From: Puccinia triticina
Lineage: Eukaryota > Basidiomycota > Pucciniomycetes > Pucciniales > Pucciniaceae
Assembly: GCF_026914185.1 (NCBI RefSeq)
Contig: NC_070573.1
Span: 434,001 to 498,000 of the forward strand
Reading direction: 5' to 3'
Length of the DNA stretch: 64,000 nt
The notes below the pieces were generated by a model. That model was not told the origin of the DNA. It was given only the letters and a program-made list of their open reading frames with translations, and searched no databases. The translations under genes were made by a program, and so were the position numbers. Shown here piece after piece: positions 22,183 to 34,900 of this stretch. Numbering within the stretch: the first letter of the stretch is position 1; each line of letters opens with the position of its first letter.

Positions 22183-25100
22183 CCTGGCACTTTGAGATCC
22201 AAATTTTGAGAAGGAGCAGATTTAAGTGAGCACAAGGCAAAAAGCAACTCGGAGGTAGTGTTCCAATCGAAACTATGGATGTTTTGAGACACAATGACAT
22301 TACAATCAGCTGTTTGTGTAGTTAGGATACGAGAGGCGCGCCGAGCCGGGATGAGTGAGAGTCCACTCGAATCACACGATAACCCAAAGTACGTACCCAC
22401 ACATAGAAATAGAGATTACAAGATGCCCCGACATCATTCCTTTGCAAACAAGGGCCAGATGTGAATTCTCTCTTGTACTGCAGCGGATCCAGCGGTAAGG
22501 GGTTCATCATGCAAGGCGTTAGCACGCCCATCAAGGGTAACTACGTATTTAATTATTTACTGAAAGTCTGAAATACATCAAACACAGTCAGTAGGCTCCG
22601 AGGGGGGGAAATGGTCACAATGTGTCCACTGGCACAATATGCACTTTCTGGGTAGGTTCAGGCAGGTTTCCGGATGAGGCAGAGAAAAAGAAGCGCCGTG
22701 TATGTAGAGATATTGACTATCAGGGGTTTCCTTGGGACTTGGAGTTGATTCCCTAATATCTAAAAATAGCACCTTACTCCAGGTTCAAGCTATATATATT
22801 CACCAAACGCTGCAAGATAAGTTTTGCCGGTGCCAGAGACAATCCTTTAAACAGGAATTTTGTCTGTCTCAATGTTAGAGATGTCAAAGCCGATGCAATT
22901 TAAGTTTTTGGCCTAATAATGACACATCATGTCCACATGTTTTTACAACAAAATCAACAATTTTAATAGAGGAATAAAACAGGGCATCGAGTTCAAGTAG
23001 ATCTGTTAGTACGCAAGACCATTATTACGACGAAAGTTCACTTAGTTTTTCAGTCTTTGTTCCACCAAGTAACAAACATTGACAAAGAGGACCACAGTAA
23101 TAAAAAAGGGACGCGGAGAACGGCCTAGATCGAGGGTAGTATTTTTGAAAACGAGGACTACAGCAATAGAAAAGTGTCCTGAATTTACGTGGCACGTATA
23201 CCATTGGCGATTCGAATATCGAATTTTGCAAGAGGATGACCGACAACAATGCCAAGGAATTAATTATCGTTGGTGTCTCCAGAAGAAGAGGTTAGCTAAG
23301 GGCAATAGAACGGGGTATCAGTCATGTGAATTCGGTCCGGGAGTTCGAGGGCAAAGGTGGACAAATGCACACGCACCGACTGTCGGAAAGGACGAGGATG
23401 TGAAAATTGACTAGTCTTTCTAGTAAATGTGATTCCAGTCTGATGAACAGGAATAGGTATATAATTAGCCAGTTAATCGAGTGAAATCTAAATTTTCATC
23501 AAAAAAAATGCATGGTAATTTGAGACATCCTACTAACCCCCAGCACATCCGCTCGACGTTTCTGAAAAGAGAAGAGAATGCAGTTGTTAGCATAGGGAGG
23601 ACAGTTCCGCCTGATTACCACAAGTTTAGAAAGCATACCAAATCGCTGAGAGGTCGGCTGAAGCTTTGGCCCAGGATGAGCAGAAGCAGAAACGCGGAGA
23701 GGCCGGTGCGTATCGAATTTGAGTACATGGTGAAAAGGGTAGTTTGCTTCACGGTTGTCAGACCCTAGCGTTCAAATGCAAAAAGCAAATCGTAGTCGGG
23801 GAGTGTGTGACAGGTAAACTTCGGCTAATCGATGTGGGTTATGCAGCTTGTGACGGCGAGTAGTGGGATGGCATGCACGGTGAGCGTGTCAAAAACAACC
23901 GCCGTCTTTTTATCTCGCGAGTCAGATGATAGACCTCTGATCGGGGGGTTATCTGGCTGGCTACGCCGAGAATGACCGTAGACAGCATTACACATTGTTT
24001 ATCTACAGGCCTGCGGAAGTTGTCTAGCGGAAGTTGAAGGATTGTGGCCCTGGGTTTGATGGTGGGAGTGTCCGTCGGTCACTTTGCAACATTCCAATTT
24101 CCTCGATCCTTGACAACTCTTCGAACGGTTGACACCCCACCCTTCAACAGAACATTGGTATGGTTTGAATCGTTCAATTCGACTTTGTAGAAATGAAATC
24201 TGAATTTGTTCATACAACCGCGCTGTCGCCGATGAATGTCATGAATTTGACACCCGCCCGATGTGGCCCGATCTGCCCGGAAGGAGTAAATACATCCACC
24301 GCTCATGCTTTCGAGCGGTTGACACCGAGCAGCGAATATTGTTGGAGGCGGAATTTGAAATGAATCTCGGTTGTGATAATGATGGGTCAGATGACGTATT
24401 GTCCAGTGCTATCTGGACAGGCCTGAACGGCTGAACGCAGGAGTACTCCGGAGCTCGTTCCGTGAATAACCGACGGAGCTTTATATGTAGTAGGGTTCAA
24501 CACTTGCTTTGAGGTTTCCTTCTTGCAATTCCAGTCCAGAGATGATACATACAATGAGAAATATGTGCGGTTTATCACGACCTCACTCCAGCCATATGTA
24601 CCCCCATTGCTTGGCATCCGCCTATGATGTATGTGTCAGGACGTTCAAACCTGTTCAGAGCGACCTGCAAATTGTATTACTTGATAAGAGAATAAGACGT
24701 GAAGGCAAAGATTCTGTGGACCCCGTCCGGTGGAATCCGGATCCGTCTGGTAGGTCAAGATTGATGATATGAACTGATGGCCATGCAGCCTCCATCTGTT
24801 CTATGCGATATCTTTTTTACACCTTTGCCAGCTCTTCTGAGGTCTTGGAATTCACGGGAACACTATGGGCACATTGTATTGTAATTTTTGATCGGCAACT
24901 TTTAAGGGGTGCATATTTACCATAAGAAAATGAACAATCTATGACTTGGGAGCTAGGCCACCAACCGACAGGATTTTTTTGAATAATATCAAGCTTATAT
25001 ATAAAAAGGTAATTCGTTTGTTGAATGAGATAATTATGTTTCAAAAATTGTCACATGCAAATATGAAAGTTGGCAGGAAAATAGAAAAGTTGTTATACCC

Positions 25101-25230
25101 GGGTGGTTTTCAGTTTCTGCATCTGGCCGTCTTGATGTTCGCGGATCGACCCGAGTCCCGCACAAGAGGTTGCTGCGTTGAAATGCTCAAGTTTCGCTGG
25201 TGATCCCGAGTTCGACGCAAGAGCCGCATT
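22183..25230. other. Intergenic region, 3 kb
   Basis: No open frame here shows a recognisable domain or a convincing splice pattern. The sequence is of ordinary base composition, not visibly repetitive, and may hold the promoters of the flanking minus-strand gene and 3' UTR of the secreted-protein gene. Confidence 0.45.
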
Positions 25231-26169
25231 CTACGACAAGGAAAAAAATATGGGCAAAAATGGGAGTTTAACTCGGGTTCGGTTGGTGATTGGCGGAACA
25301 GCATAAAAGTTTAAAACGAAGTCGGAATAATACGAACGAGTTAGGTCTTCATCCTGCGAGCATTGATAAACTTCTCCAGATTCGGCGCCGCACACTGTAA
25401 GACAAAAAAGCAGACAGGGTTAGGCACTTTGCAGGACAATCCCCTATAAAATGCTACCTACTGGTGACACCTCCACCCTCGGCATAGCCAGTTCGCGAGT
25501 ACCATTTTGTGCATGCTATTGTTCCGGAGTTGGCTGTTTCCAGCTCGTCAAGTCCGATTTTCTTGTAACACTCTTTACCGTCTAGTTCCAGCAAAAGACG
25601 AGTAAATTTAATGAAGCTATCGTTGGAGCAACACCTGAGAGTAGCGCTTGATCAAAAAACAGTTCGCTTACACAATGTCCTCTCGCATTTTGTGCAGGAG
25701 TACAACACGCCCGCATCGAAGCAAACTGCTCGAAGGATTGAAGGTCAGCAACCAGGGTGTTTTGTGAACAAGAAATACACTGGAAGAAAATGTAAGACCT
25801 ACGAGTTGACGTGAGATTACCCGAAGCAGGTGCACCCGGTACTGTCGTCTGATTGGCCGGTAGGGCTACTGTGAGTGCCTGCGGAACCGGCCCCCCGGTA
25901 GATTCGATAGGCTTTCCTGCGTACTGCCATGGAATACCTGTTATAGCAATGTGGTGCTTGGTGGCATCTGCCGCTCCAGCCGTGGTATTGGTTGTGGCAG
26001 TTGCTGTGACCGTGTTGTTGTAGGTGAAATGGGATGGAATTATGCTCATGGCAGTTCGGCATTGCTGACCTCGGATCTTGTGATGATGGTGTCTAGCATT
26101 TGAGGGCTGGATGGCGAGGAAACAAAGAAAACTGGAAAACACAAGGCCTTGCCATAATGCGTTCGTCAT
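25231..26169 (-). CDS. Secreted cysteine-containing protein (candidate effector)
   Basis: Exon 1 (25674-26169) opens with a clear signal peptide: MTNALWQG, then a hydrophobic core VFSSFLCFLAI, with likely cleavage after SNA near residue 25. A His-rich and Thr/Asn-rich segment follows, then cysteines in CISC, ACC and, in exon 2 (25462-25581), KECYKK and GTIACTKWY. Exon 3 (25231-25394) gives CGAESGEVYQC, a C-x9-C pattern seen in small secreted rust proteins. Total 780 nt or 259 residues. The exon 3 frame is the least certain part; another frame gives a short ending with one Cys and an earlier stop. It was presumably secreted by the fungus, possibly into host tissue. No catalytic motif was seen and no family name can be given. 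Confidence 0.6.
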
Positions 26170-26896
26170 CTCTGCCTGGGGTATTTATTGACTAGGTGGG
26201 CTTCGGCAGAGATCACCAGCTGGTCTCTGATAGACGAGGAAAGGTTTACTTCAATTGACGACGTGTGCCCAACGAGCAGGCGATTTGCTCACAGAATGTT
26301 GCAAGGATCAGCGGAGGTGAGTTTTTCTGAAAATAGGGACAGGATGGGATAAAGAGATGGGGACAGAGACCAATGCGCTGGACTCTGGCAGGATAAATAT
26401 ACACCGCAAATGAACGGTTTCTAAATGAGTATTTCAAGACTCCCGGAGATCCACAGCAAAGTGAGGCACGTCCGAGGTGCAGAAGTCTGATTTCAAGAAC
26501 CTGTATGTGTGTCTGTCAGGAAAGTTTGTCAGACTGAAATGCTGGTGAATGTTACGCGTTTGGAAAACAGTCTGCCCTCGGGTCGGGTCGAGCGTTTCAG
26601 GAACATATTGCATGCAAAACGGTGCCGGCTGTACCTAAAATACTACACATCTAACACTTCGAGAGCTGTGTACCAAGTCTCAAGAGGCCCACGCCGCTCT
26701 AAGCAGCCCCGATGGCCTATACCCTAACGTGACGCAAGTGCCTTCCTTGAGGAGACATTCCGATGGCTTGTCCGGATGAATACATATTTGACTGCGGGGA
26801 AATTGGTTCCCGCAAGGCAAAGCTCACTGTGCGTGGGTAGAGAGAACGTAGTACTGAGGACTTAGCTTGAGGGACCCTGCGGACCCACACTCTTAC
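26170..26896. other. Promoter side of the secreted-protein gene
   Basis: No supported gene. The right end, taagagcattggcaac near 26895, resembles one end of a GAGCATT-type MITE whose other end was not found. Confidence 0.4.
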
Positions 26897-27003
26897 TAAG
26901 AGCATTGGCAACTTAACCCAACTAATGGCAATCACATTGGTCCTGGCTAAATCCCGGGTCCACAAACCCAGGCTTGATTTCAGGTTTGGGCTTGCTATAT
27001 CAG

Positions 27004-27151
27004 GGGGTTTCAAAGTAGACCCGCGCGTGCATGCAGGTCACTTTGCATAACCCAGTTTTGCGGGGAGACTGCAAGTCAACGTTCAACATTTGAGTTGAAC
27101 GCCGGCTTGCCTTGCCTTACAAGTGGCATGCGCGGGTCTACTTTGAATCCC
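27004..27151. repeat. 148-bp inverted-repeat MITE, copy A
   Basis: Ends ggggtttcaaagtagac and, inverted, gtctactttgaatccc. The body (gcatgcaggtcactttgc, gagttgaacgccggc) is shared with copy B at 27813-27961. Confidence 0.75.
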
Positions 27152-27157
27152 GCTATT

Positions 27158-27271
27158 AGCACTGTTCACGTAAGAAATCTATGACCATGTGAGAGATATA
27201 CATCAGCATACTTTCCCAGCCAATTAACTTTATTTCAATCTTGCTGATGTTTAGCTTACGTGAAGAGTGCT
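27158..27271. mobile_element. 114-bp MITE with ATT duplication
   Basis: Ends agcactgttcacgtaag and the inverted cttacgtgaagagtgct. ATT stands on both sides (27155-27157, 27272-27274). Confidence 0.65.
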
Positions 27272-27275
27272 ATTA

Positions 27276-27808
27276 GAGCATTCACATTTGTCGGGTTAAG
27301 GCCCTGTTTGGCAGCGTCATATTACCCAGCGTAATAATAGGAAACATGCTACATTACATATGGTAAAACATGTCTTCTTAGGATAATCTTTTGAAAGTAA
27401 ACCCTCATAAGGCTTGGCAGTTTACTTCCAAAAGATCAGGCGGAAAAGTAATGTCTTACAGTAGGGGGACATGGCAAGATTATTTATTGTGTAATAATCA
27501 CGCTGCCAAACAGGGCCTAAGTTGATGATTTTGGGCAACTTAACCCAAGCGGCAAATGCATTGGTCCGGGCTAACCCCGGGTCAACATGCCTCAGGTTTG
27601 ATTTCAGGCTAAGGTCAGCTAAATTTAGCAAGCCTTAACCTGAAATCTAGCCTCAGGCTAGGGCGGTCTGCAACTCATTTCAGCTCACTTTAGCCTGAAA
27701 CTGACCAAACAAATGTGTTTGCCCACTAGAAGGCAACCTTGTCAGCTAACCTGCCCACAAACCCGGGCTTATTTAACCCAAAAACTTAGCAAACAAATGT
27801 GAATGCTC
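27276..27808. mobile_element. Harbinger/Tourist-like MITE, 533 bp, TTA duplication
   Basis: Left end gagcattcacatttgtcggg and inverted right end gagcattcacatttgtttgc, with TTA at 27273-27275 and 27809-27811. The interior contains a second inner pair (ggccctgtttggcagcg at 27301; cgctgccaaacagggcc at 27500-27517), that is, a smaller inverted-repeat element nested inside. Confidence 0.8.
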
Positions 27809-27812
27809 TTAA

Positions 27813-27961
27813 GGGGTTTCAAAGTAGACTCGTGTGTGCATGCAGGTCACTTTGCATAACCCGGTTTTGCAAGGAGACTGCAAGTTGACATTTAACATCT
27901 GAGTTGAACGCCGGCTTGCCTTGCCTTGCAAGTTGCATGCGTGGGTCTACTTTGAAACCCC
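27813..27961. repeat. 149-bp inverted-repeat MITE, copy B
   Basis: Same family as copy A, with ends ggggtttcaaagtagac and gtctactttgaaacccc. The two copies flank the 27158-27808 MITEs. Confidence 0.75.
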
Positions 27962-28543
27962 TTATTTAGTGAGCCTAAACCTGAAATTTAGCCTCAGGCT
28001 ACGGCATTTCTCACACCAGCTAGCCTGAAGCTTATTGAGGCACATACCAAGCGGTTGCTCTGCTGCGGAGCAAAACTAGTTGATGAGTTTAGATAGACCT
28101 AAATGAGTTGTATTTAGTCCAACATTCTTTCCTTGTTGAGAGGTGGGGTGGACAAACTCCACATTTGGAGTATCAGGGAGTCAAGAGGCGGGCAGGGAGG
28201 AATAATGACAACCAAGGATTCTCACCACAACAGATTAAGAGTTGAATGCTGTACCATTCATCTTGTTTTCAATCAATCATCAAACTCATCTCTTCATTTG
28301 GTTTTTCCGCAGGTGTGCATCCACCTATCATCAGTCTGACTGATTCCTTTAGCTTACAAGCTCATTGCTGCTCCCACACTGCCAGCATAATTGGCTGGGT
28401 TGAAGCTATCCCAGTTTAACTGGGATGCATTCAACAAATTTGAAATGGGTTGATCTCAACCAATTAAATGTTGAGTTTTCTGTTAGTCTGCTACCATGAT
28501 GTATCACCACAGTATGGAGGGCTGTTGGATTGACCCATAAGCA
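27962..28543. other. Intergenic
   Basis: No supported gene or clear repeat. Confidence 0.4.
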
Positions 28544-28550
28544 CTACCAA

Positions 28551-29011
28551 CAACACTGGGTCGCTACGCTACGCTACACTATTTCAGCGCTACGCGTTAG
28601 CGTAGCGGCAAAAAGCGCCCTTCTATTTTGCATAGCGTTAGCGCGCTGTTAGCGCCGCTACGCTGCGCTAACAGCGCGCCAATTCTTTGTTAGCGTTAGC
28701 GCGCCGCTACAGTCGCTACGCTACGCTGCGCTGCGCTACAGCGCTTTTAGCGGAAAAAAAGCCCTTTTTTCCCGCTAAAGGCGCTGTAGCGCAGCGTAGC
28801 GCGCGCTCTTTTACGCCCTGCATGTGTAGCGTTAGCGCAGTTGCGCGCATCTGCGCTAACACTACGCTATCAGCTAAAATAGCTGCGCACTGCGTGCGCA
28901 TAGCGTTAGCGCATATGCAGGCAATTGCGCTAACGCTACGCTAAAAAATAGCGCATTTGCGCTGCGCTACGCTACGCTAACCGCTATGGTTAGCGTAGCG
29001 ACCCAGTGTTG
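28551..29011. mobile_element. 461-bp MITE of the CAACACTGGGTC family, TAGCG-rich
   Basis: Begins caacactgggtcgctacg and ends cgtagcgacccagtgttg, perfectly inverted over about 18 bp. Flanked by CTACCAA at 28544-28550 and 29012-29018 (7 bp). Nearly the whole body is made of the words gctacgct, ttagcg and agcgctac in both orientations. Its ends match those of the 8.2-kb hAT-like element at 31183-39392, so it is a likely non-autonomous derivative. Confidence 0.85.
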
Positions 29012-29045
29012 CTACCAACCAACCACCCAGCTGGCAGCCACAAGT

Positions 29046-29132
29046 GTCTGTAGCCTGGTTGGTAAAGGCAGCACTCTAGTATGTGTCTCAGCTTAGCTGA
29101 GGTTGTGAGTTCAACTCTCACCAGACAAATCT
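29046..29132 (+). ncRNA. tRNA-like structure (degenerate tRNA or SINE head)
   Basis: A D-arm-like gcc-tggttggtaaa-ggc, a hairpin ctcag-cttag-ctgag in the position of a long variable arm, and a perfect T-arm gtgag-ttcaact-ctcac are enclosed by tgtctg/cagaca. The T-loop fits an internal B box. The anticodon stem is poor, so a functional tRNA is unlikely; a tRNA-derived SINE head or tRNA pseudogene fits better. Confidence 0.45.
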
Positions 29133-29639
29133 TCATTTTACAGTCTCTAAAATTATGCTGGCAGTGCCACAGGTCACACATTTGTTGTCCATTAAAGCTG
29201 ATCCAACAAATGTGCCTGCCTGCTCAAAATAGCCTTGGACAGCTAACTGGCCAACAATGGGAAGTTACATTATCCGTAACTGTTGAGGGACATCAGGGAC
29301 TGAAACTGAAGGGCTACCGGTGCTCGTGGATGGGGGCTTTACAGTGAAGATATATGTATTAGATTCAGTGAGGAAAAAGGCCAGATTGTAGTAATGGGCT
29401 GCTTGGTAGAAGCATATCTATGTACCAGCATACAACAACTACATACGGGCTACACCATCTCAACATCCTCCCTTGCTGATAGCCAAGCTATATCAGTACT
29501 GTTAATAAAATTGAAAAGATGGAAATTGTACTACTAGAAGCTAAGAAAAACTAGTGGTAGGAGAATAACCATGAAGTAGGCTAAAGTGTAGCTGTAGTGT
29601 ACTGAGAAATAGAAAAATTTGATAGCTGTTGAGGATCAC
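29133..29639. other. Intergenic
   Basis: No supported gene. It could include the downstream part of the tRNA-like repeat. Confidence 0.35.
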
Positions 29640-30110
29640 TTACTCGTAGATCATGTTGACTTTGTTGTTGTTGTTGTAAGAGCCTGATTCATAGTCACCC
29701 AGCTTGACGGCGGTAGTGGCGCCAGCTTTGGTTTTGCCAAAGTTCTTTGGTTTAGGACAGTTGTTGGATTGATGTCCGTGTTTTCCGCAGTTTGAACAGG
29801 CGACACATTTAATGTAGGCGACAGAATCAGAGGCCATATTGGTAGCTTTGTTGCCATTTAAGCTGATTTTGTGGGCTTCCATTGCACCAATGATGTCCTC
29901 AAGAGACATTTCCGTTGCAGTGTAGACAATGGCATCCAAAACATTAGACCAAGACAATTTGAGTCCTCTGACAAGATGGTTGGCAATTTGACAATTGGTC
30001 AGGAGTTCTTTGACCATAAAGAGATCGTTGGCTGCTACCCGCACGTGACTGATCCACATAGCAATTGGCTTGTTCGGGTCATGAAAAGCAGTGTAAGACT
30101 CAAAAGTCCC
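29640..30110 (-). pseudogene. Ty1/Copia gag C-terminal remnant with zinc knuckle
   Basis: The minus-strand frame begins FHDPNKPIAMWISHVRVAAN near 30100 and runs to a stop at 29640. The Copia gag helix region LTNCQIANHLVRGL, then DIIGAMEAHK, is followed by a CCHC zinc knuckle, CSNCGKHGHQSNNC, at about residue 88. The N-terminal gag part, protease, integrase and RT are absent, so this is a fragment of about 150 residues. It may be the remains of an intron-split or deleted element. Confidence 0.75.
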
Positions 30111-30650
30111 ACATCCTACCTTTGTTCTAGTTTTTTATGATTTTTTTAACATAGAAGAATGCTTCAAAAAACTCCCAAAAAATTCAGAGAGGCCAATTAA
30201 AAGGCGTTCTATTGATTAGTCAAAAAACTCTTGAAAAAATTGTGTATTTTACCCACAGTGCGCGAAGTGTTTGGGACTGCGCGCACTGTGCAGTGCGCAA
30301 AGAGTTTTTTGCAGTGCGCGAAGTAAGTCCATATTTTTTTTGTAATTTCTCTCCTATGTAGCCTTTTTCCTTACACGGAAACAGGCACGGAAAACCTATT
30401 TGGAAAATCTTTTTTTTTATTGGCTTGATGTTGGCTTGCTCGGTTGGGTAAGCCCTGGTGGACTCTGTGAAGCCCCGCGCGCCCCGCAGGGTTCACTAGG
30501 TTACATGGGACCTATCACGTGACAAGGGTACTAGTCAGCTCCTTCCCCTCGCACCACCTAGTCCCGCAGAGACCCGGACCGCATCCCTCTCTCCACCAGC
30601 TAGGCGAGTTCCCTTCTTGTCATCCCTCTTTCTCACTCTCATTCCTCCTA
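30111..30650. other. Flank of the Gypsy element
   Basis: No gene. The word agtgcgcgaag recurs at 30258, 30293 and 30317, a small GC-rich cluster. The last bases, GCGT, are the Gypsy target duplication. Confidence 0.45.
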
Positions 30651-30654
30651 GCGT

Positions 30655-31182
30655 TGTGGTAGACGGAAAAGTGAAAAATCAAAAGTTTTTCCTCATACAT
30701 ATATTTACTCACCCTATACCTCAAGATATCACCAAATGGACCTCAGAAATGGATTCTACGGCCAATTTTACCCCTAGTCACCACTGGAAGCGTCACTGGA
30801 ACCCCGCTGGATTGGAAGTTACACCCTCTTGGACCCTCATGGACACGGCCAGCCCCAGTCATCAACCTGTCACACCCCTCAAGTCACCTTTCCCAGGTAT
30901 ACATATACTCAGCCCCAGCCAAACACATACTCTTTTCCATCCCTCTTATCTCCACTGCTTATGCAGGGGACCAACCCCATTTCTTCTGTATTTGACATGT
31001 CCCCACCTCATTTATGCACTCCTTGCATGGGTCTGACACCACTCATGCGCCCCTTGCATGAAGTACCTCTGTATTTGACATTCTCCCCTTTGTTTATGCG
31101 CTCCTTGCATTAGTATGACATCATCTTTCATTTCTCACCCCACTTTCTGCCTGTATTTAGTATCTTCTGACACCACTTGTAC
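30655..31182 (+). repeat. 5' LTR, first part (interrupted)
   Basis: Matches 53050-53577. The break lies directly after CTTGTAC, where the hAT-like element entered. Confidence 0.92.
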
Positions 31183-31620
31183 CAACACTGGGTCAGCTAT
31201 GCTAACAATAGCTGTAGCGCAGCGTAGTGTTAGCTTTTTCAGCTACGCTACACCAAAGTTACTGTTAGCGCTCAAAATTGGCAGCTAACGCTTTTTTTTT
31301 CAAAAAAAAAAAAAAAAAAAACGTTAGCGTAGTGTTAGCTGACAAGAGGAGAAGGAAGTTAACACTTAAAAAAATTGTTGTTTTCTGAATGTTAGCGGTG
31401 TTAGCGACTCAGAAAGTTACGCTATGTATCAGCTACGCTATATATCAGCTACGCTGAGTATTAGCATAGTGATTATATCAGCTATGCTGAGTATTAGCCT
31501 AGCAATTATATCAGCTACGCTAAGTATTAGCGTAACTTTTGCTAAATCTGAGCGTAACTTGCGCTAAATCTTAGTGTAACTTGCACTAACTCTCAGTGAA
31601 ACTTAGATAGGCAAATCTAC
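31183..31620. repeat. Left subterminal TAGCG repeats of the hAT-like element
   Basis: Repeated words such as agctacgct, gtagcgcagcgtagtgttagc, and later atatcagctacgctgagtattagc in three to four tandem units (31430-31530). An A/T-run hairpin lies at 31290-31320. Likely transposase-binding region by analogy with hAT subterminal repeats. Confidence 0.65.
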
Positions 31621-31917
31621 CCAATCAATATTTTCAGGATACCAAACATGAAACCGGCACAATCAATTACTTGAAAAAAAATATTCAAAAAAAAACAAGT
31701 AATTGGGTGTGCAGGGGAGTAAATATGAACATAGAAAGGGAATTTTTTTGTGGGTGGGGGATATGGAAAAAGATGAAATAAGACTAGTCGCAACATCAAT
31801 TGATTTTTGTTTTAATATTTTACATAATTTTTTTAACTTTTTATGTGATCGTTTTTGGTAGGTAAGAAAAACTTGATTCAGAGGTGCAAAGCAGCAAGAA
31901 AAAATATTTGAAAAAGA

Positions 31918-34900
31918 TTACTTTTGTTTTTCACAAAATTCGGTATAAGCAGAAACAATACTTTGGGCTTTGGAAAACTTTCCTGTAACTTGTATGCCTT
32001 CTTTGAGCCACAGATGACTACTAACGCATCGCTCAATAGTACGGGGTATTAAGCTACCTTGCCCACTTGAGCAGACATCGGCAGCGGAAGAAAATATACG
32101 CTCAGCCGCACATGAAGATGCTGAGCAAGCTAGGTAGTCCTTCGCCAAGGATGCAAGAACAGGATAAGTTGATGAATGATCCTGTAGGTTATGAAACATG
32201 AGTGTCATTTCCAAATTGAAATGAGTTTATTACAAAAAACACACCTTCCACCATACCAACAGCGCTTTTGGATCTTTTGCCCTCGGTCCCGGTAGCCAAT
32301 CCATGTTTTTGATGTAAACTTCAAGCTCTTTACTTTCTTCGACAGCTGAAGCGCTGAACAACTCAAAGATATCATCTTGATCAACAGTTGGATTCATTTT
32401 CTTTGAGTTGTTTTCATCTTCAGCTTTCTGTTTTTGTAGCATACTGTCTCGCTTGAAAAAGTGTCGCTCCAATAATTTCTTTGCCTCGTCAGCTTTTTCA
32501 GGCCAGCAATGCGTAAAAAGATTCAAGCGAAATGTTGGATGGAGAATCGTTGCCATGACAAGAGTTTCACATTCAAGCGCCTCGTCCTGGTAGGTCTTGA
32601 GCTTTTCAATCATTTTAATATACATCGGATGTAACGCATCTCCTCGGTCGGATCCTTCCTCTTTCTTTTTCAAATCGCTAATTGTTTGATAATAATTTGG
32701 CAACACAAATGCACCTGTAGGCCCATCACCCTCCATCAATTTGGTGAGACGGTTGAAAGGCTGATAAAAAAAATAAGCTTCTTGAACAAAGTCATATATA
32801 CGTCTTTTGAATTTTTTTTTCTCACTTCTAACTCCTCGTTTAATTCTTTAATCATCAACCATTCTTTATTTGAGAACTGAATTTCCTTAAAGTGACCAAA
32901 CTTCTTGTGATTTTCTTTACGACTGGATTTGGAAATTTGATCTTGGTATTTAACATACTCATCGTGGAGCATTGAATCGATAACCTACAGTCAAAGCTAT
33001 CAGTGATAAATTTTAATTGTAAAGCTAATTGAAGCGCAAATACTTACTTCTCTTGCCTCATAGGCACGCTGTCGGCTTTGATATTTTATGTTCCAGCGAA
33101 TTCCGTAGCCTGCAATCAGACCCTTCAGGTTTTTTCCTGCTGCACGACGGTCAAATTTCTGTCTCCATACACACGAGCCAGTTATCTTTTTAACTACAAA
33201 GTCCAACTATTTTCTTATAGTTCAGTCAGTACGCAAAAAATAAAAGAAAAATACAAGATAGAAGATCGTAAACCTACTGCTTTAGTCAAATCATGCAACT
33301 CATTAGACTCATTCCTGTTTGTAGCAGATTTACTCTTATTTCCAGCATTCCTACTTCTTCTCGCCTTATCTTCTCTCTCAACCGGTTCAGAATATTCATC
33401 GTCCTCTACCACATCATCGTCCTCTACCACGTCATCCTCATCCTCGTTATAAATATCGCTATCCGTATTGTCACCAGCATCGCTTTCCTCTACCAATCCA
33501 TCTGCAGCATCTTCATCCTCCTCTTCCAAGATTCGCTCCAGATTATCTGAGTAGGGGAAAGCGCCAAGAAAAGATTTCTTGATCTTTGGTGGTGGTGGGG
33601 CTTCAATACCTAATTCGTTCAAACCAGCATTAACAACCAATGCCATCTTGTGGCAAAAGCACTTAATGTGCATCGTATTGTAGTCCCATTCGATTTTGTC
33701 GGTTCCTTCAAGGAGACGCAATTGGGAGTGCATTGTTGAAGCCATTGTACCGTTGTTTGAGCCCGAATCTGTAGTCTGGCATAGCATGTATTTACAAGAA
33801 AAAGAAAACCAATTAGATTTTGGATATCTACCGTATAAGCAAGAAAACTTATCTTTCCCTGAAGTTGATGCTTCTTCAAAACGTTGATTACTGGCTCAGC
33901 CAACAAGCTCCCTCTGTGGTGACAAGCAACAAGTTTGAGACTCAGATGGAGTACGTTGTAGTTCCAATCGTTATCAACAAAAGAAACTGAAGCGCCGATA
34001 AATCCAAAACGGTTCCCTTTGGTTGTCCAAACATCATGTATAAGATTGAACTTGCTGTTGGTATCCTGATGATTGATAAATCATTTCAACAAGATAAGTC
34101 AGTAATTCTCCCAAAAAAATCAAATTAAATTACACACTTTTACACGTTTGATCATTGCAGCTTGTAAGTCCAAGTACACTGTTCTAGCCAAATCGGCCGC
34201 CCATCTTCGCTTAAACAAGTTGGCACCGGCTTGACAGTAGTGAAATGCTGCTTGCAGATAAGCGTCCTCAACTCGAGTCCAAGGGATTGCTTGACGTAAC
34301 AACCACAGAGATAAGATCTGATTGAGTACAACATTATTGAACTTTTCAACTGGGGTGAAATGGTGAGTGATTGTTCCAGGTTTTCCATCAGCCTTTTTCA
34401 GTCTGTCTTCTTCAAGCGTGGTCGGAGGCAGCTTGGCACCAGCAGCAATAGCATCACGATGTTTTGGGCATCCTTCCGAAATCCTTCCACCCTGACGAGA
34501 CCCATCACGATGCGCACGAAGATTTGAAAAGCTGCTTTGAGAAACTCGCACTTATTTTTTACACCATTTACAGCTGTATGTCTGTGGTGGTTTATCAGAA
34601 GGCTTCAAATAAAAAAGAAAGATGATGAGTTATAGCATCATTCATAAAAAAAATTTCTTAGGACTTACATCATCCTTGCGACGGAATGGATCAGAAAAAA
34701 AATCCTTGGCATCGTCAAACTCAGGGTTGCGCCTTTTCCGTTTTGGTTGTGCCTTTGAATTTTCTTCATCGGAGTCTTGGATATAATCAGTAGCCTGGGA
34801 AGATTGAGCTTTGGAGTTGGCAGGATTTCTTTGAGAGCAACTTGAATTGTTTGGTTTCTTTCCGTTTCGTTTGGTGGCAATAGGTGTGTCTTGGGAGATC

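Noticed and set aside
28687..28944. Open frames over the TAGCG element
   Set aside because: Translations are repetitive Ala/Arg/Cys text arising from the repeat word and are open on both strands.
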